From positions 1-46,073 of the IMG/VR virus record IMGVR_UViG_3300027759_000013: 46,073 nucleotides of DNA. The stretch is one strand, 5' to 3'. Under the pieces are notes generated by a model. The model did no database searches. It saw nothing but the letters and a program-made list of their open reading frames with translations, and was not told the origin of the DNA. Shown piece by piece: positions 24,429 to 31,222 of this stretch (its first letter is position 1; each line of letters opens with the position of its first letter). Made by a program: the position numbers and the translations under genes. Origin of the DNA: a virus.

Positions 24429-25990
24429 TATTTACACTCCTTTAAATGATAACTAAGTTCTGGGAACATACGCTTTCTACTAGATAACCAATGCATGAAT
24501 GCTTGATAGTGTGTCTGTTTCTTTAAAGATTCATTTGATTGGGCTGGACTACAATAGTCTACTAATGCTTGAACAAACTGTAAGCGACTAGCAAATTCTT
24601 TATAGTTCATAGGTGTTGCAAACAACCTAACTTCGATTGTTTTCTCATTGTTAAGATTGAGTGCATTGTATCTGTCACCACCATGCCTATTCTTTCTTAA
24701 GAATGTAATCGTTCTGTCACTGCTCATCTTTGCATATGAATTATCTATACGACCTGCAATGTGATGAATGAATGCTTTATTATCTAAACGATTTAAGAAT
24801 TCAATCAGCTTACCAATTGTCAACTGTGACAAGGGTTTGCGACTGATATGCACATGCATACCTACATTGTTTGCTATCTTAAGATCAGGTGGTATATTAT
24901 CGTAGAATTTCTTGAAGATGTCAAGATGTATATCCAATGTAGCTGGACATGTAACAATTTCAAAACCATTACGAATAGAACCATCAGATTTCATAAGAGC
25001 ATGACCATGCATTAGCTTACCAACACCTAGCTGTGCACGATTACGATTGTTTGTTTCGTATTCTAACTCACAACCTAGATACACAGTATTAGGTCTAACA
25101 CGAGTAGCTTTGAATTTAATCATCTGCTCTACACGAGTAGAATAATTATGAATCTTGAATGATGCATCAAGACAGTGATGACATACTTTGTCAATCATAA
25201 GTTCGGTAACAGTTTCATTACCACAATTAGTACATGTCTCAATGTCTACTTCACCACGATTATATACATGACCATCATGAAAGAATTGCTCAGGTTTGAG
25301 CCATATGTCATAGCGGTCATTGAATAGATAACCATAGTCTGTTGGATCAGTTGATCTATGTATCTGTTGCCATTCTGTAGAGCCTACTCTAACACGCTTT
25401 TGAGAACCATCTACATGATATTCTTCTGTTAAGAAGTCTTTGTAATAAGCCCATTGAGGTATATCTTTAACTGCAAAAAGATCTTCAAGACTTACTGGTG
25501 TATCTAATGATTCTGCAAGATGTCCTATCTCTACTGCTTTGTCAAGCATAATTTGAGTAGTACGATTAGGTCGTAATGCATTAGAACGAAGTCGTCTTTT
25601 TAATGCACCCCAGAATCCTTTCTTTAAAGTTCCATTTTTATTATGGAATTCTATAGGATTAACAATATAATATAAAGCATCAATGATTGTAGAAGCATTA
25701 GCTTTATAGCTTTGATGACTTATTAATTCTGTGTCTCTACATGCATCACGATGTACATTGTAAACAGTTAAGCGTCTACTTTTATTAGATTCATCATTTG
25801 TATAAAATTGTAATACACGTTCTTCTTTGTACCAAATGGTAGATAAAGTATAAGTACCACGAACAGTTGCTTGTTGTCCATAATCGTAAGCTGTATCTTC
25901 CTTAGTCCAATAGGTCTGCCTTATGTCTGGATGTTCCCATCTAAACATATTGAATACCTTTTGGAAATCATTAAAACTATATGGTTTCAT
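24428..25990 (-). CDS. Putative amidoligase (glutamine-synthetase-like fold)
   Basis: The 520-aa product has its catalytic domain in the C-terminal half: LGCELEYETN, MKSDGSIRNGFEIVTCPATL, VGMHVHISRKP and NEKTIEVRLFATPMNYKEF. These are the amidoligase-type metal and substrate motifs. A zinc ribbon (ETCTNCGNETV and VCHHCLD) precedes it. The N-terminal 230 residues are unlike anything I recognise. AAGGAG lies 6 bases before the start. The enzyme would form amide or isopeptide bonds, working with the GATase II and ATP-grasp genes that follow. Confidence 0.87.
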   Translation of the reverse strand: MKPYSFNDFQKVFNMFRWEHPDIRQTYWTKEDTAYDYGQQATVRGTYTLSTIWYKEERVLQFYTNDESNKSRRLTVYNVHRDACRDTELISHQSYKANASTIIDALYYIVNPIEFHNKNGTLKKGFWGALKRRLRSNALRPNRTTQIMLDKAVEIGHLAESLDTPVSLEDLFAVKDIPQWAYYKDFLTEEYHVDGSQKRVRVGSTEWQQIHRSTDPTDYGYLFNDRYDIWLKPEQFFHDGHVYNRGEVDIETCTNCGNETVTELMIDKVCHHCLDASFKIHNYSTRVEQMIKFKATRVRPNTVYLGCELEYETNNRNRAQLGVGKLMHGHALMKSDGSIRNGFEIVTCPATLDIHLDIFKKFYDNIPPDLKIANNVGMHVHISRKPLSQLTIGKLIEFLNRLDNKAFIHHIAGRIDNSYAKMSSDRTITFLRKNRHGGDRYNALNLNNEKTIEVRLFATPMNYKEFASRLQFVQALVDYCSPAQSNESLKKQTHYQAFMHWLSSRKRMFPELSYHLKECK

Positions 25991-26071
25991 AATTGACTCC
26001 TTAAGTTGATTGCATGAAGACCTATGATTGTCAGCAGATGCGTGGCAGCTGTCTGCAATCTAGGGATGATT

Positions 26072-26230
26072 CTAACACATTACATATGTAGGATGGAAAA
26101 CCCCATATATAGTAAGAGCTAAGCAGATAATGATAGTAGTAAGCACAAGGCCCATAACTATTTTGTCGAATAACTCATATTTATGTTTGTATTTTGGAAC
26201 ACATTTTAAATCATCTTCACAATTACACAT
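26072..26230 (-). CDS. Small single-pass membrane protein, 52 aa
   Basis: I start at 26230 (AGGAG 8-9 bases upstream) rather than at 26266. The product begins MCNCEDDLKCVPKYKHKYEL, has three N-terminal cysteines, and one strong transmembrane helix (KIVMGLVLTTIIICLALTIY). It overlaps the upstream gene by 8 bases. It could recruit a host or phage protein to the membrane. It is also the site of one copy of TGATAGTAGT. Confidence 0.7.
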   Translation of the reverse strand: MCNCEDDLKCVPKYKHKYELFDKIVMGLVLTTIIICLALTIYGVFHPTYVMC

Positions 26231-26411
26231 TAATTTTCTCCTTGATTTGAAGTTTAATATCTGCATCTAATTTACTTAATACAAAAGCACAACCATATTT
26301 ACGAATACTATCTTGGAAGCCTTCTATAGTAAAATAGAAGTGAGCTTCTTCTTGGTCGATACGAGCATCTAACTCGTCAGGCGAGTCATAATCAATTTCC
26401 ATTTGAGTCAT
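26223..26411 (-). CDS. Small acidic hypothetical protein, 62 aa
   Basis: It reads MTQMEIDYDSPDELDARIDQ, then HFYFTIEGFQDSIRKYG. AGGAG lies 7 bases before the start, and one base separates it from the stop of the gene upstream. The N-terminus is strongly acidic, as in many early phage inhibitors of host enzymes; that role is only a guess. Confidence 0.7.
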   Translation of the reverse strand: MTQMEIDYDSPDELDARIDQEEAHFYFTIEGFQDSIRKYGCAFVLSKLDADIKLQIKEKINV

Positions 26412-26412
26412 T

Positions 26413-26577
26413 TTATTCTCCTTGAAGTTTATGGTCTAACAGTTTGATTGCATTAACTAATTCTGTTTTGGATTTGAGTTTACTATTGGCATGAGGCCAG
26501 ACTTTATATGCTTTCCAAAAAGATACAGCATATAATTCTTGTAATGTTTGCACATTATAAATATTTAAGTCATGCAT
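26413..26577 (-). CDS. Small hypothetical protein, 54 aa, first gene of the early operon
   Basis: The frame starts at 26577 after AGGAGA (5 bases before ATG) and reads MHDLNIYNVQTLQELYAVSF, then WKAYKVWPHANSKLKSKTEL, ending KLQGE. A longer frame starting at 26800 overlaps it but runs through hairpins and lacks a ribosome site. The next gene starts 1 base after its stop, and its last codons supply the AGGAGA of that gene. Confidence 0.7.
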   Translation of the reverse strand: MHDLNIYNVQTLQELYAVSFWKAYKVWPHANSKLKSKTELVNAIKLLDHKLQGE

Positions 26578-26804
26578 TTGAATCTCCTAAATTGAAATTG
26601 GAATTGATGATCGCCCCCATACGATGATAGTAGTATGGGTTACCTGGTGCAAATTTAGTATAGATTATACTATGAAGAGCATTATAAATAAAAGCAAACA
26701 ATACATTTGTTTGCACATTGCTAAGTGATTTTAATAAGTTCCTAAGTAAGATTAGCATAAGAGTAGGCTTTATAAAGATTGGTCTCGCTTGGCGAGACAT
26801 TAAT

Positions 26805-26829
26805 CCCGAGCCGAAGGCGAGGGTTTTTT
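26805..26829 (+). terminator. Plus-strand intrinsic terminator with no gene upstream
   Basis: CCC-GA-GCC pairs with GGC-GA-GGG around a GAA loop, the two GA steps facing each other as likely sheared pairs. Six T follow directly (26824-26829). A 7-bp hairpin lies 6 bases upstream. No plus-strand gene precedes it, so it may end a short RNA or stop antisense transcription. Confidence 0.6.
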
Positions 26830-26860
26830 GTAAAAAGGCTTATGCACCAAAATGATGCAC

Positions 26861-26885
26861 GAAAAAAAGCCCTATTTCTAGGGCT
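26861..26885 (-). terminator. Intrinsic terminator of the 26905-27402 gene
   Basis: Read on the minus strand, AGCCCTA and TAGGGCT form a perfect 7-bp stem around GAAA, followed by a run of T. It lies 20 bases after the stop of the 165-aa gene. It therefore separates that gene from the early operon downstream. Confidence 0.88.
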
Positions 26886-26904
26886 ATTTCTCAAATATAA
26901 ACTA

Positions 26905-27402
26905 TTAAGCTAGATTATATTTAGCTAAGACAGAAGCAACTTCTGAAGCTGTCGCTGTTTCTGTTGCTGTTTTGCTTGGTGCTGTGTAAGGTCGCCATTG
27001 GTCGCCTGTTGCTTGTTCGTATTTTTCTTTGACTGCATGAAATACTTGCTCAAGTGCGTCTAGGTTATGCTCAATTACTGCTAGTCGTTCTAAAAGGCTT
27101 TCGGCTTTAACATTCCAAAATTCTGTGCCGTTGTTGGTTTTGTTGTGTTGCATTAAATCGTCTGCCGTTTTTGTTGCCAACTTGTGCTGATTTTTTACGC
27201 CATAATCCAAGCCGTTAGCTAGTGCGTTAAATGCTAGTGCTTGGCTTGTGTATTGAAACTGACCATTTTCTTTAGACCATTGTGTCATGTTGTCTGCTGG
27301 TAGGCTTTCAAAAAGTAAGCCAAGACCTTCTGACATTTTCTCAATGTCCATGTATGTGAAAGTATGTGCAACTGCTGAAATTAACTCTGATTGATTACTC
27401 AT
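26905..27402 (-). CDS. Hypothetical 165-aa protein in its own transcription unit
   Basis: The product is soluble, mostly helical and not recognised: MSNQSELISAVAHTFTYMDI, then LERLAVIEHNLDALEQVFHA, with a Thr/Ala-rich tail (SKTATETATASEVASVLA). AAAGGA lies 7-8 bases before ATG. It has its own extended -10 promoter (27464-27493) and terminator (26861-26885). Its DNA is visibly richer in G+C than neighbouring genes, suggesting separate origin. As a first-transcribed single gene it may act on the host very early. Confidence 0.75.
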   Translation of the reverse strand: MSNQSELISAVAHTFTYMDIEKMSEGLGLLFESLPADNMTQWSKENGQFQYTSQALAFNALANGLDYGVKNQHKLATKTADDLMQHNKTNNGTEFWNVKAESLLERLAVIEHNLDALEQVFHAVKEKYEQATGDQWRPYTAPSKTATETATASEVASVLAKYNLA

Positions 27403-27463
27403 TTTGTTTTCCTTTACAAGTGATTAAAAATTAAGCATTTGGTTTCCCTTGTGCTTGTGAAGT

Positions 27464-27493
27464 ATTATACCAAACTATTTAAAACTTGTGCAA
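27464..27493 (-). promoter_or_regulatory. Sigma-70 extended -10 promoter for the 165-aa gene
   Basis: On the minus strand TTGCAC (27488-27493) and TATAAT (27464-27469) are 18 bases apart, with TGG directly before the -10. Transcription would start near 27457, leaving a leader of about 55 bases before the ATG at 27402. Confidence 0.75.
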
Positions 27494-27600
27494 CTTTTAC
27501 AAACTATTACATTTTGATACAATTAGAAACATTTACCTATCACCATTTATTAAAGACAAACATTCAAATCACGGTTGTCAGTTTAGTGATAGTAGTTAAT

Positions 27601-27771
27601 CTATCGTTGTTTAGCATTGTCAATAGATACAACTATTGGTGAATGACTGACGATTTGAATAGGTTTTATTAAAGCTTTTAATGCTTTTCTTTTATTGTAT
27701 TTGTTTAATACATAAGAACCATAAACAATTAATACAATTGATTGCAAGATGAAATAAGTTAGATTAGACAT
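27601..27771 (-). CDS. Small membrane protein, 56 aa
   Basis: The frame starts at 27771 with AAGGA 8 bases upstream. The N-terminus is one hydrophobic helix (MSNLTYFILQSIVLIVYGSY) followed by a basic stretch (NKYNKRKALKALIKP), giving an N-out, C-in topology. It ends DNAKQR. No family is recognised. A TGATAGTAGT copy lies just past its stop. Confidence 0.55.
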   Translation of the reverse strand: MSNLTYFILQSIVLIVYGSYVLNKYNKRKALKALIKPIQIVSHSPIVVSIDNAKQR

Positions 27772-27850
27772 ATTGATTTCCTTCTTTAAGATTACATTGA
27801 TTGAACTTATTTAATTCTAATATTGCTTTGAAGATATAATAATTATTCAT
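27764..27850 (-). CDS. Possible leader mini-gene, 28 aa
   Basis: The frame begins MNNYYIFKAILELNKFNQCN after AAAGGA and ends GNQYV, overlapping the next start by 8 bases. Its end carries the ribosome site of the following membrane protein. It may be a coupling or leader peptide; length and A/T richness leave room for chance. Confidence 0.4.
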   Translation of the reverse strand: MNNYYIFKAILELNKFNQCNLKEGNQYV

Positions 27851-28470
27851 TTTATTCCTTTCCAAAAATTAATTACATCGAAACAATTATTATATTGATT
27901 AGTAATTATCGAGCACTTGCGTTAAGGATTGAAGCCCGAAGGGACGAGACATTGTAGTTATGGCTCGGTTTACGAAAGCCTGTTTAAACGCACAAAGAAT
28001 TACTAGATGATACACAACCATTAGATGAATAAGATAATGCGTTTACGGTACCTTTACGCAACGATTAGGGGTATGATTAGTATGGTGTAAGTTATTGATA
28101 GATATGATTGGTGATATACACACTCTAATAATCCTAGGAAGCAATGATTAATTAATGTATATTACAGGGGTATGGATGGTGTATATGTTATCAATGTATG
28201 TATTGATTAACAATGTATGATGATTAATACAGGGGGACTAGGTGGGCTAGGTAGGTGGTAGGTCTATCTACGGCCTGTCACCCAGGGGGGAGCAATTAAT
28301 TGATATAGATATCTGATGGGGGGCACTAAACTAGATTTATTATAGATTTTAGCATTAAGCCTAGTAACGGACACTCCTAACGGAGGCTCTTATTGATCAC
28401 GGTCCTCGTCTTAACTAAGTGCGGATTAATAGACTTCGGACTTACGTCCTCAGTCTTGATTACTGGATTC

Positions 28471-28585
28471 CTATAATTAATAATTAGTAATTAATAATTA
28501 ATAACTATAACTATTATTATTATATTATATATAAATAAATATAATTAATAATAATTATTAATTAATAATTAATAGATTTTAACAC
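28471..28585. repeat. AT-rich island with ATTAATAATTA-type repeats
   Basis: The stretch is almost only A and T and repeats units such as ATTAATAATTA and its complement many times, giving several self-complementary segments. This would melt easily. It may be a DNA-unwinding element of an origin or an upstream element of the promoter at 28644. Confidence 0.6.
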
Positions 28586-28643
28586 AAATGTATATTCCTG
28601 TCAAGAAAAATATAAAATATTTACGAACAAGGCCTGTTAGTAC

Positions 28644-28672
28644 TTGACAATTACTTTGAGTTATGGTATACT
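28644..28672 (+). promoter_or_regulatory. Strong sigma-70 promoter of the structural operon
   Basis: TTGACA (28644-28649) is a perfect -35 box. The spacer is 17 bases, and TATACT (28667-28672) is preceded by TGG. Transcription would start about 28679, one or two bases before the GTG of the terminase small-subunit frame. The transcript would then be leaderless, or translation begins at the ATG at 28699. Confidence 0.88.
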
Positions 28673-28680
28673 ATTACTAA

Positions 28681-29349
28681 GTGAGTGAGAATTTATCTAT
28701 GATACGAGAAGAGTTACCTGAAGATACTAATCCAGACAAGCTGTCTGGGTACAAGCTAGATGACAAAGAAATCATACTAAGCAAGAAACGTGGTCCAGGA
28801 TTTAAATTCAATAACCCTAGTTACTTTAACCTAGAACAGAAGACTGACGCTTGTGCGTTGTACTGTGTCTACGGTGATGTAGATCAAGTCAGTGAGTTAA
28901 CTGGCATAGATCCTAAGTTCTTACGTCTTTGGAAAGACGAACCTTGGTGGTCTGAAATTCAAAAGAAAGTTTTTATTGAACAAAATGAAAAGTTGGCTTC
29001 TAGAATTAGTGGTGTGCTTGATCGCAGCTTGGATCATCTGGTCGACAGACTCGATAATGGCGACTATCTTTGGGATGTAAGAAAGTCTAAGCTTGTTCGC
29101 AAGCCTGTAGACACTAAAGTATTATCAAACCTATTTAACAATCTTGTAACTCGACGTCAGCTTATTAGAGGCGAGCCTACGAGTATCACAACTCAAGTTG
29201 CTGTAGACGATAGATTAAAACTACTCGCTAAGCAGTTTGAGAAATTCGCTAACGCTACAGAAATCGAAGGGGAAACTTATGGCAACACCGTACAAGAAGT
29301 CAGCACCAATGAAAAAACCAATGAAGAAGATGCCAATGAAAAAGGGTAA
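28681..29349 (+). CDS. Terminase small subunit
   Basis: The 222-aa product recognises phage DNA and loads the large subunit. A helix-turn-helix-like stretch lies at about residues 55-90 (ACALYCVYGDVDQVSELTGI, then FLRLWKDEPWW). It is followed by a helical oligomerisation region (ASRISGVLDRSLDHLVDRL) and an acidic C-terminus. It heads the operon that holds the large subunit and portal. The GTG start lies at the predicted transcript start; ATG at 28699 would give 216 aa with a normal leader. The fold is inferred from pattern and place. Confidence 0.75.
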   Translation: MSENLSMIREELPEDTNPDKLSGYKLDDKEIILSKKRGPGFKFNNPSYFNLEQKTDACALYCVYGDVDQVSELTGIDPKFLRLWKDEPWWSEIQKKVFIEQNEKLASRISGVLDRSLDHLVDRLDNGDYLWDVRKSKLVRKPVDTKVLSNLFNNLVTRRQLIRGEPTSITTQVAVDDRLKLLAKQFEKFANATEIEGETYGNTVQEVSTNEKTNEEDANEKG

Positions 29350-29356
29350 ATGCTAA
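29279..29356 (+). CDS. Lys/Met/Pro-rich mini-protein, 25 aa
   Basis: The frame overlaps the end of the small terminase gene in another frame and reads MATPYKKSAPMKKPMKKMPM and then KKGKC. GGGG lies 6 bases before the ATG. PMKK units repeat, and it is extremely basic. Similar 'P.KK.PMKK' peptides recur in phage genomes at this place, from memory. A nucleic-acid-binding role is a guess. Confidence 0.55.
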   Translation: MATPYKKSAPMKKPMKKMPMKKGKC

Positions 29357-29359
29357 GTC

Positions 29360-29533
29360 ATGGCTTCAAAGGTTAATGCTGCTAACAACTATACTAAACC
29401 AAGCTTACGCAAGAAGATAGTATCTCAAGTTAAAGCAGCAGCAACACACGGTACTAAAGCAGGACAATGGAGTGCTCGTAAAGCACAACTAGTAGCTAAG
29501 AAGTACAAAGCTGCTGGTGGTAGTTACAAATGA
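29360..29533 (+). CDS. Conserved small basic phage protein, 57 aa
   Basis: It reads MASKVNAANNYTKPSLRKKI, then GTKAGQWSARKAQLVAKKYK and AAGGSYK. This is a widespread phage pattern ('N..GNYTKP..RK.....KPGQWSARKAQLLAK.YK..GG.Y'). It lies 3 bases after the mini-protein and overlaps the next gene as ATGA. Virion association is inferred from its position among packaging genes. Confidence 0.75.
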   Translation: MASKVNAANNYTKPSLRKKIVSQVKAAATHGTKAGQWSARKAQLVAKKYKAAGGSYK

Positions 29534-29781
29534 GTCATTTAGCTAAACCACAACGTTCACTTAAAGCTTGGGGTGAACAGAAGTGGAAGACTAAGTCAGG
29601 TAAAAAGTCCAGTGTAACTGGTGAAAGATACCTACCTGAGAAAGCAATTAAAGCTTTAACTCCACAAGAATATGCAGCTACAACAAAAGCTAAGCGAGAA
29701 GGTAAAGCTAAAGGTAAACAGTTTGTAGCACAGCCTAAAAGTATTAAAGCCAAAACTAAAACGTATAGGAAAGTATCTTAA
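29530..29781 (+). CDS. DUF5872-like basic protein, 83 aa
   Basis: The opening HLAKPQRSLKAWGEQKWKTK and SGKKSSVTGERYLPEKAI are the signature of a family I know as DUF5872, found in phages and large DNA viruses. It is lysine-rich throughout. It belongs to a string of five adjacent basic small proteins before the terminase large subunit. Confidence 0.75.
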   Translation: MSHLAKPQRSLKAWGEQKWKTKSGKKSSVTGERYLPEKAIKALTPQEYAATTKAKREGKAKGKQFVAQPKSIKAKTKTYRKVS

Positions 29782-29782
29782 T

Positions 29783-29965
29783 ATGGCAACTAAATCTAAA
29801 AATTGGATTGCAGAAGCAATCAAGAAGCCTGGAGCACTCAAGAAGTCTATGGGTGTTAAGAAAGGCGAGAAGATTCCTGCAGGTAAACTGGCAGCTGCTG
29901 CTAAGAAACCTGGTAAAATAGGTCAACGTGCTCGTTTAGCACAGACACTCAAAGGATTTAAATAA
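29783..29965 (+). CDS. Small basic phage protein, 60 aa
   Basis: It reads MATKSKNWIAEAIKKPGALK, then GEKIPAGKLAAAAKKPGKIG and ends LAQTLKGFK. 'NWIA.AIKKPGAL....GVK.GEKIP..KL..A....GKLGQRARLA.TLK' is a widespread pattern in phages. DNA binding is likely from charge alone. Confidence 0.75.
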   Translation: MATKSKNWIAEAIKKPGALKKSMGVKKGEKIPAGKLAAAAKKPGKIGQRARLAQTLKGFK

Positions 29966-29966
29966 A

Positions 29967-30230
29967 ATGGCTACCAAAAAGAAGGGCGTAAGCCTTGCTG
30001 TTGGTCGTGGTGAGAAGCTTCCTGTTTCTAAAGGAGCAGGTCTTACTGCTAAAGGCCGTGCAAAATACAATGCAGCTACAGGTTCTAACCTAAAAGCCCC
30101 ACAACCAGGTGGTGGTCCACGTAAAAGATCATTCTGTGCACGTATGTCTGGTATGCCAGGACCTATGAAAGATGAAAAAGGTCGTCCTACAAGAAAGGCT
30201 GCATCACTTAAACGTTGGAAATGTAGTTAA
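29967..30230 (+). CDS. DUF6321-like basic protein, 87 aa
   Basis: The central block GLTAKGRAKYNAATGSNLKA, then GGGPRKRSFCARMSGMPGPM and RKAASLKRWKC is very conserved in phages; I know it as DUF6321. Two cysteines near the C-terminus may bind metal. It ends in a shared base with the next start (TAATG). Confidence 0.75.
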   Translation: MATKKKGVSLAVGRGEKLPVSKGAGLTAKGRAKYNAATGSNLKAPQPGGGPRKRSFCARMSGMPGPMKDEKGRPTRKAASLKRWKCS

Positions 30231-31222
30231 TGGACTTTAATGCTCCAATGCAAGCTCTATGGAGCTATTTTAATGGCAATAAAGCTACTAAAGTACAACC
30301 AACACAACAAATGCAACAAGGAGCTCTAACACAGGGACCTAAATTAGTACCTTCATCTCAACAACAGTTACAATGGAGAACAGGTACTAATAAAAAACCT
30401 GTTGCAGATTTACCAGATCCTGATGAAGTAGCATTAGATGTATATCCAACAATACATTCATTGCAACCTACAAAATTAAACAAAGGTACTCCTTGGGCAG
30501 GTCAAAAGATTCCTACTGGGTACTTAGATGGTTTAGCTTATGCTGAACATAAAGCTAGAGAAGTTGGTGGTCTTGATGAAGATACACTTAAACAGTTTCT
30601 ACCTTTAGCAACTAGAGAGAGTCGTTACCATGAAGGAACAGCTTATGGTAATAATGGTGTTTTTGTTAACTATAAAACTCCTCCTCCTAAAGATTTACAA
30701 GGTATTATTGATCAATCTAATACCTACGCTAGTTTAGAAAATAGAGCGTATGATAGTGGCAATATGAGAGTGTTTGATGAATTTAATAAAAAACGTGTAG
30801 CACTGGATGCACAATTACTTGCAGATCCTAGATGGAAGTCTAGAGCAGATTCTTATCATAAAGTTACTAAGTATGCTACCGACCTAGGTTTAGAACAATC
30901 TACTAACCAAGAAATTATAAGAGATCCAGTTACATTTAAACTTATAGGTAAAGCAGATCGTTACATGGCTGCTGATAATGCCTCTTATGCTACAAAAGCT
31001 TTACATGTTCCTTTAGCTTTATATAACAAAAGATATGGTGAAGGTAAAGAAGGCGTAGGTTTAGAGCTTACTAAAAAGTATATAGGTGGTGGTGAAAAAG
31101 CAAATATAAGAAGTAAACACGAAGCTCAAATAACTGAAGCTATATACCATCCTAAAAATAAACCTGTATTAGATTATTATACAGGAAGAGTAAAACACCA
31201 CTCTAAAGAAAGTAAAAGATAA
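30230..31222 (+). CDS. Hypothetical 330-aa protein, possible virion or lysozyme-fold protein
   Basis: The N-terminal 90 residues are Gln/Pro-rich and disordered. The rest is helical, with LKQFLPLATRESRYHEGTAYG, where ATRESRY resembles the catalytic-glutamate surroundings of lysozyme-like transglycosylases. Other core motifs of that fold are not clear, so I do not call an enzyme. It is translationally coupled with genes on both sides just before the terminase. Confidence 0.5.
   Translation: MDFNAPMQALWSYFNGNKATKVQPTQQMQQGALTQGPKLVPSSQQQLQWRTGTNKKPVADLPDPDEVALDVYPTIHSLQPTKLNKGTPWAGQKIPTGYLDGLAYAEHKAREVGGLDEDTLKQFLPLATRESRYHEGTAYGNNGVFVNYKTPPPKDLQGIIDQSNTYASLENRAYDSGNMRVFDEFNKKRVALDAQLLADPRWKSRADSYHKVTKYATDLGLEQSTNQEIIRDPVTFKLIGKADRYMAADNASYATKALHVPLALYNKRYGEGKEGVGLELTKKYIGGGEKANIRSKHEAQITEAIYHPKNKPVLDYYTGRVKHHSKESKR

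Larger units (their letters stand above)
26578..26904. other. Structured non-coding stretch upstream of the early operon
   Basis: No convincing gene is seen in these 327 bases. On the plus strand they hold TGATAGTAGT (26625-26634) and an inverted repeat TAGTATA/TATACTA (26656-26672). There is also an 8-bp hairpin GCAAACAA/TTGTTTGC (26694-26714) and a 7-bp hairpin GTCTCGC/GCGAGAC (26782-26798). Two terminators at 26805 and 26861 close the stretch. A weak minus-strand promoter (TTTATT, 17 bases, TATAAT at 26664-26669) overlaps the inverted repeat and could drive the early operon, with the repeat as operator. Confidence 0.55.
27851..28680. other. Long non-coding region between diverging operons, candidate origin
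   Basis: No gene of convincing length or start is seen in 830 bases. From left to right there is a possible branched structure (TGCGTT 27918-27923 with AACGCA 27987-27992, inner hairpins CCC/GGG and GGCTCG/CGA..GCC). Next come many G-runs on the plus strand between about 28066 and 28322 (several of 4-6 G), then a hairpin GACT..GGAC TTAC GTCC..AGTC (28432-28455). An AT-only island (28471-28585) and the terminase-operon promoter follow. Such a gene-free region between the early and late blocks is a good place for replication origin or regulatory sites. Confidence 0.6.

Noticed and set aside
26600-26660. tRNA-like look of the hairpin stretch upstream of the early operon
   Set aside because: No cloverleaf with T-loop and anticodon arms can be drawn; no tRNA gene was found anywhere by eye.
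26570-26800. Minus-strand 76-aa frame
   Set aside because: It has no ribosome site, runs through a hairpin, and overlaps the well-supported start at 26577.
27439-27642. Plus-strand 67-aa hydrophobic frame
   Set aside because: It covers the promoter of the 165-aa gene and the opposite-strand membrane gene, has no ribosome site, and its composition looks like chance A/T-rich DNA.
30230-31222. Lysozyme call for the 330-aa protein
   Set aside because: Only a short ATRESRY resemblance is seen; the other catalytic-fold motifs are not clear.
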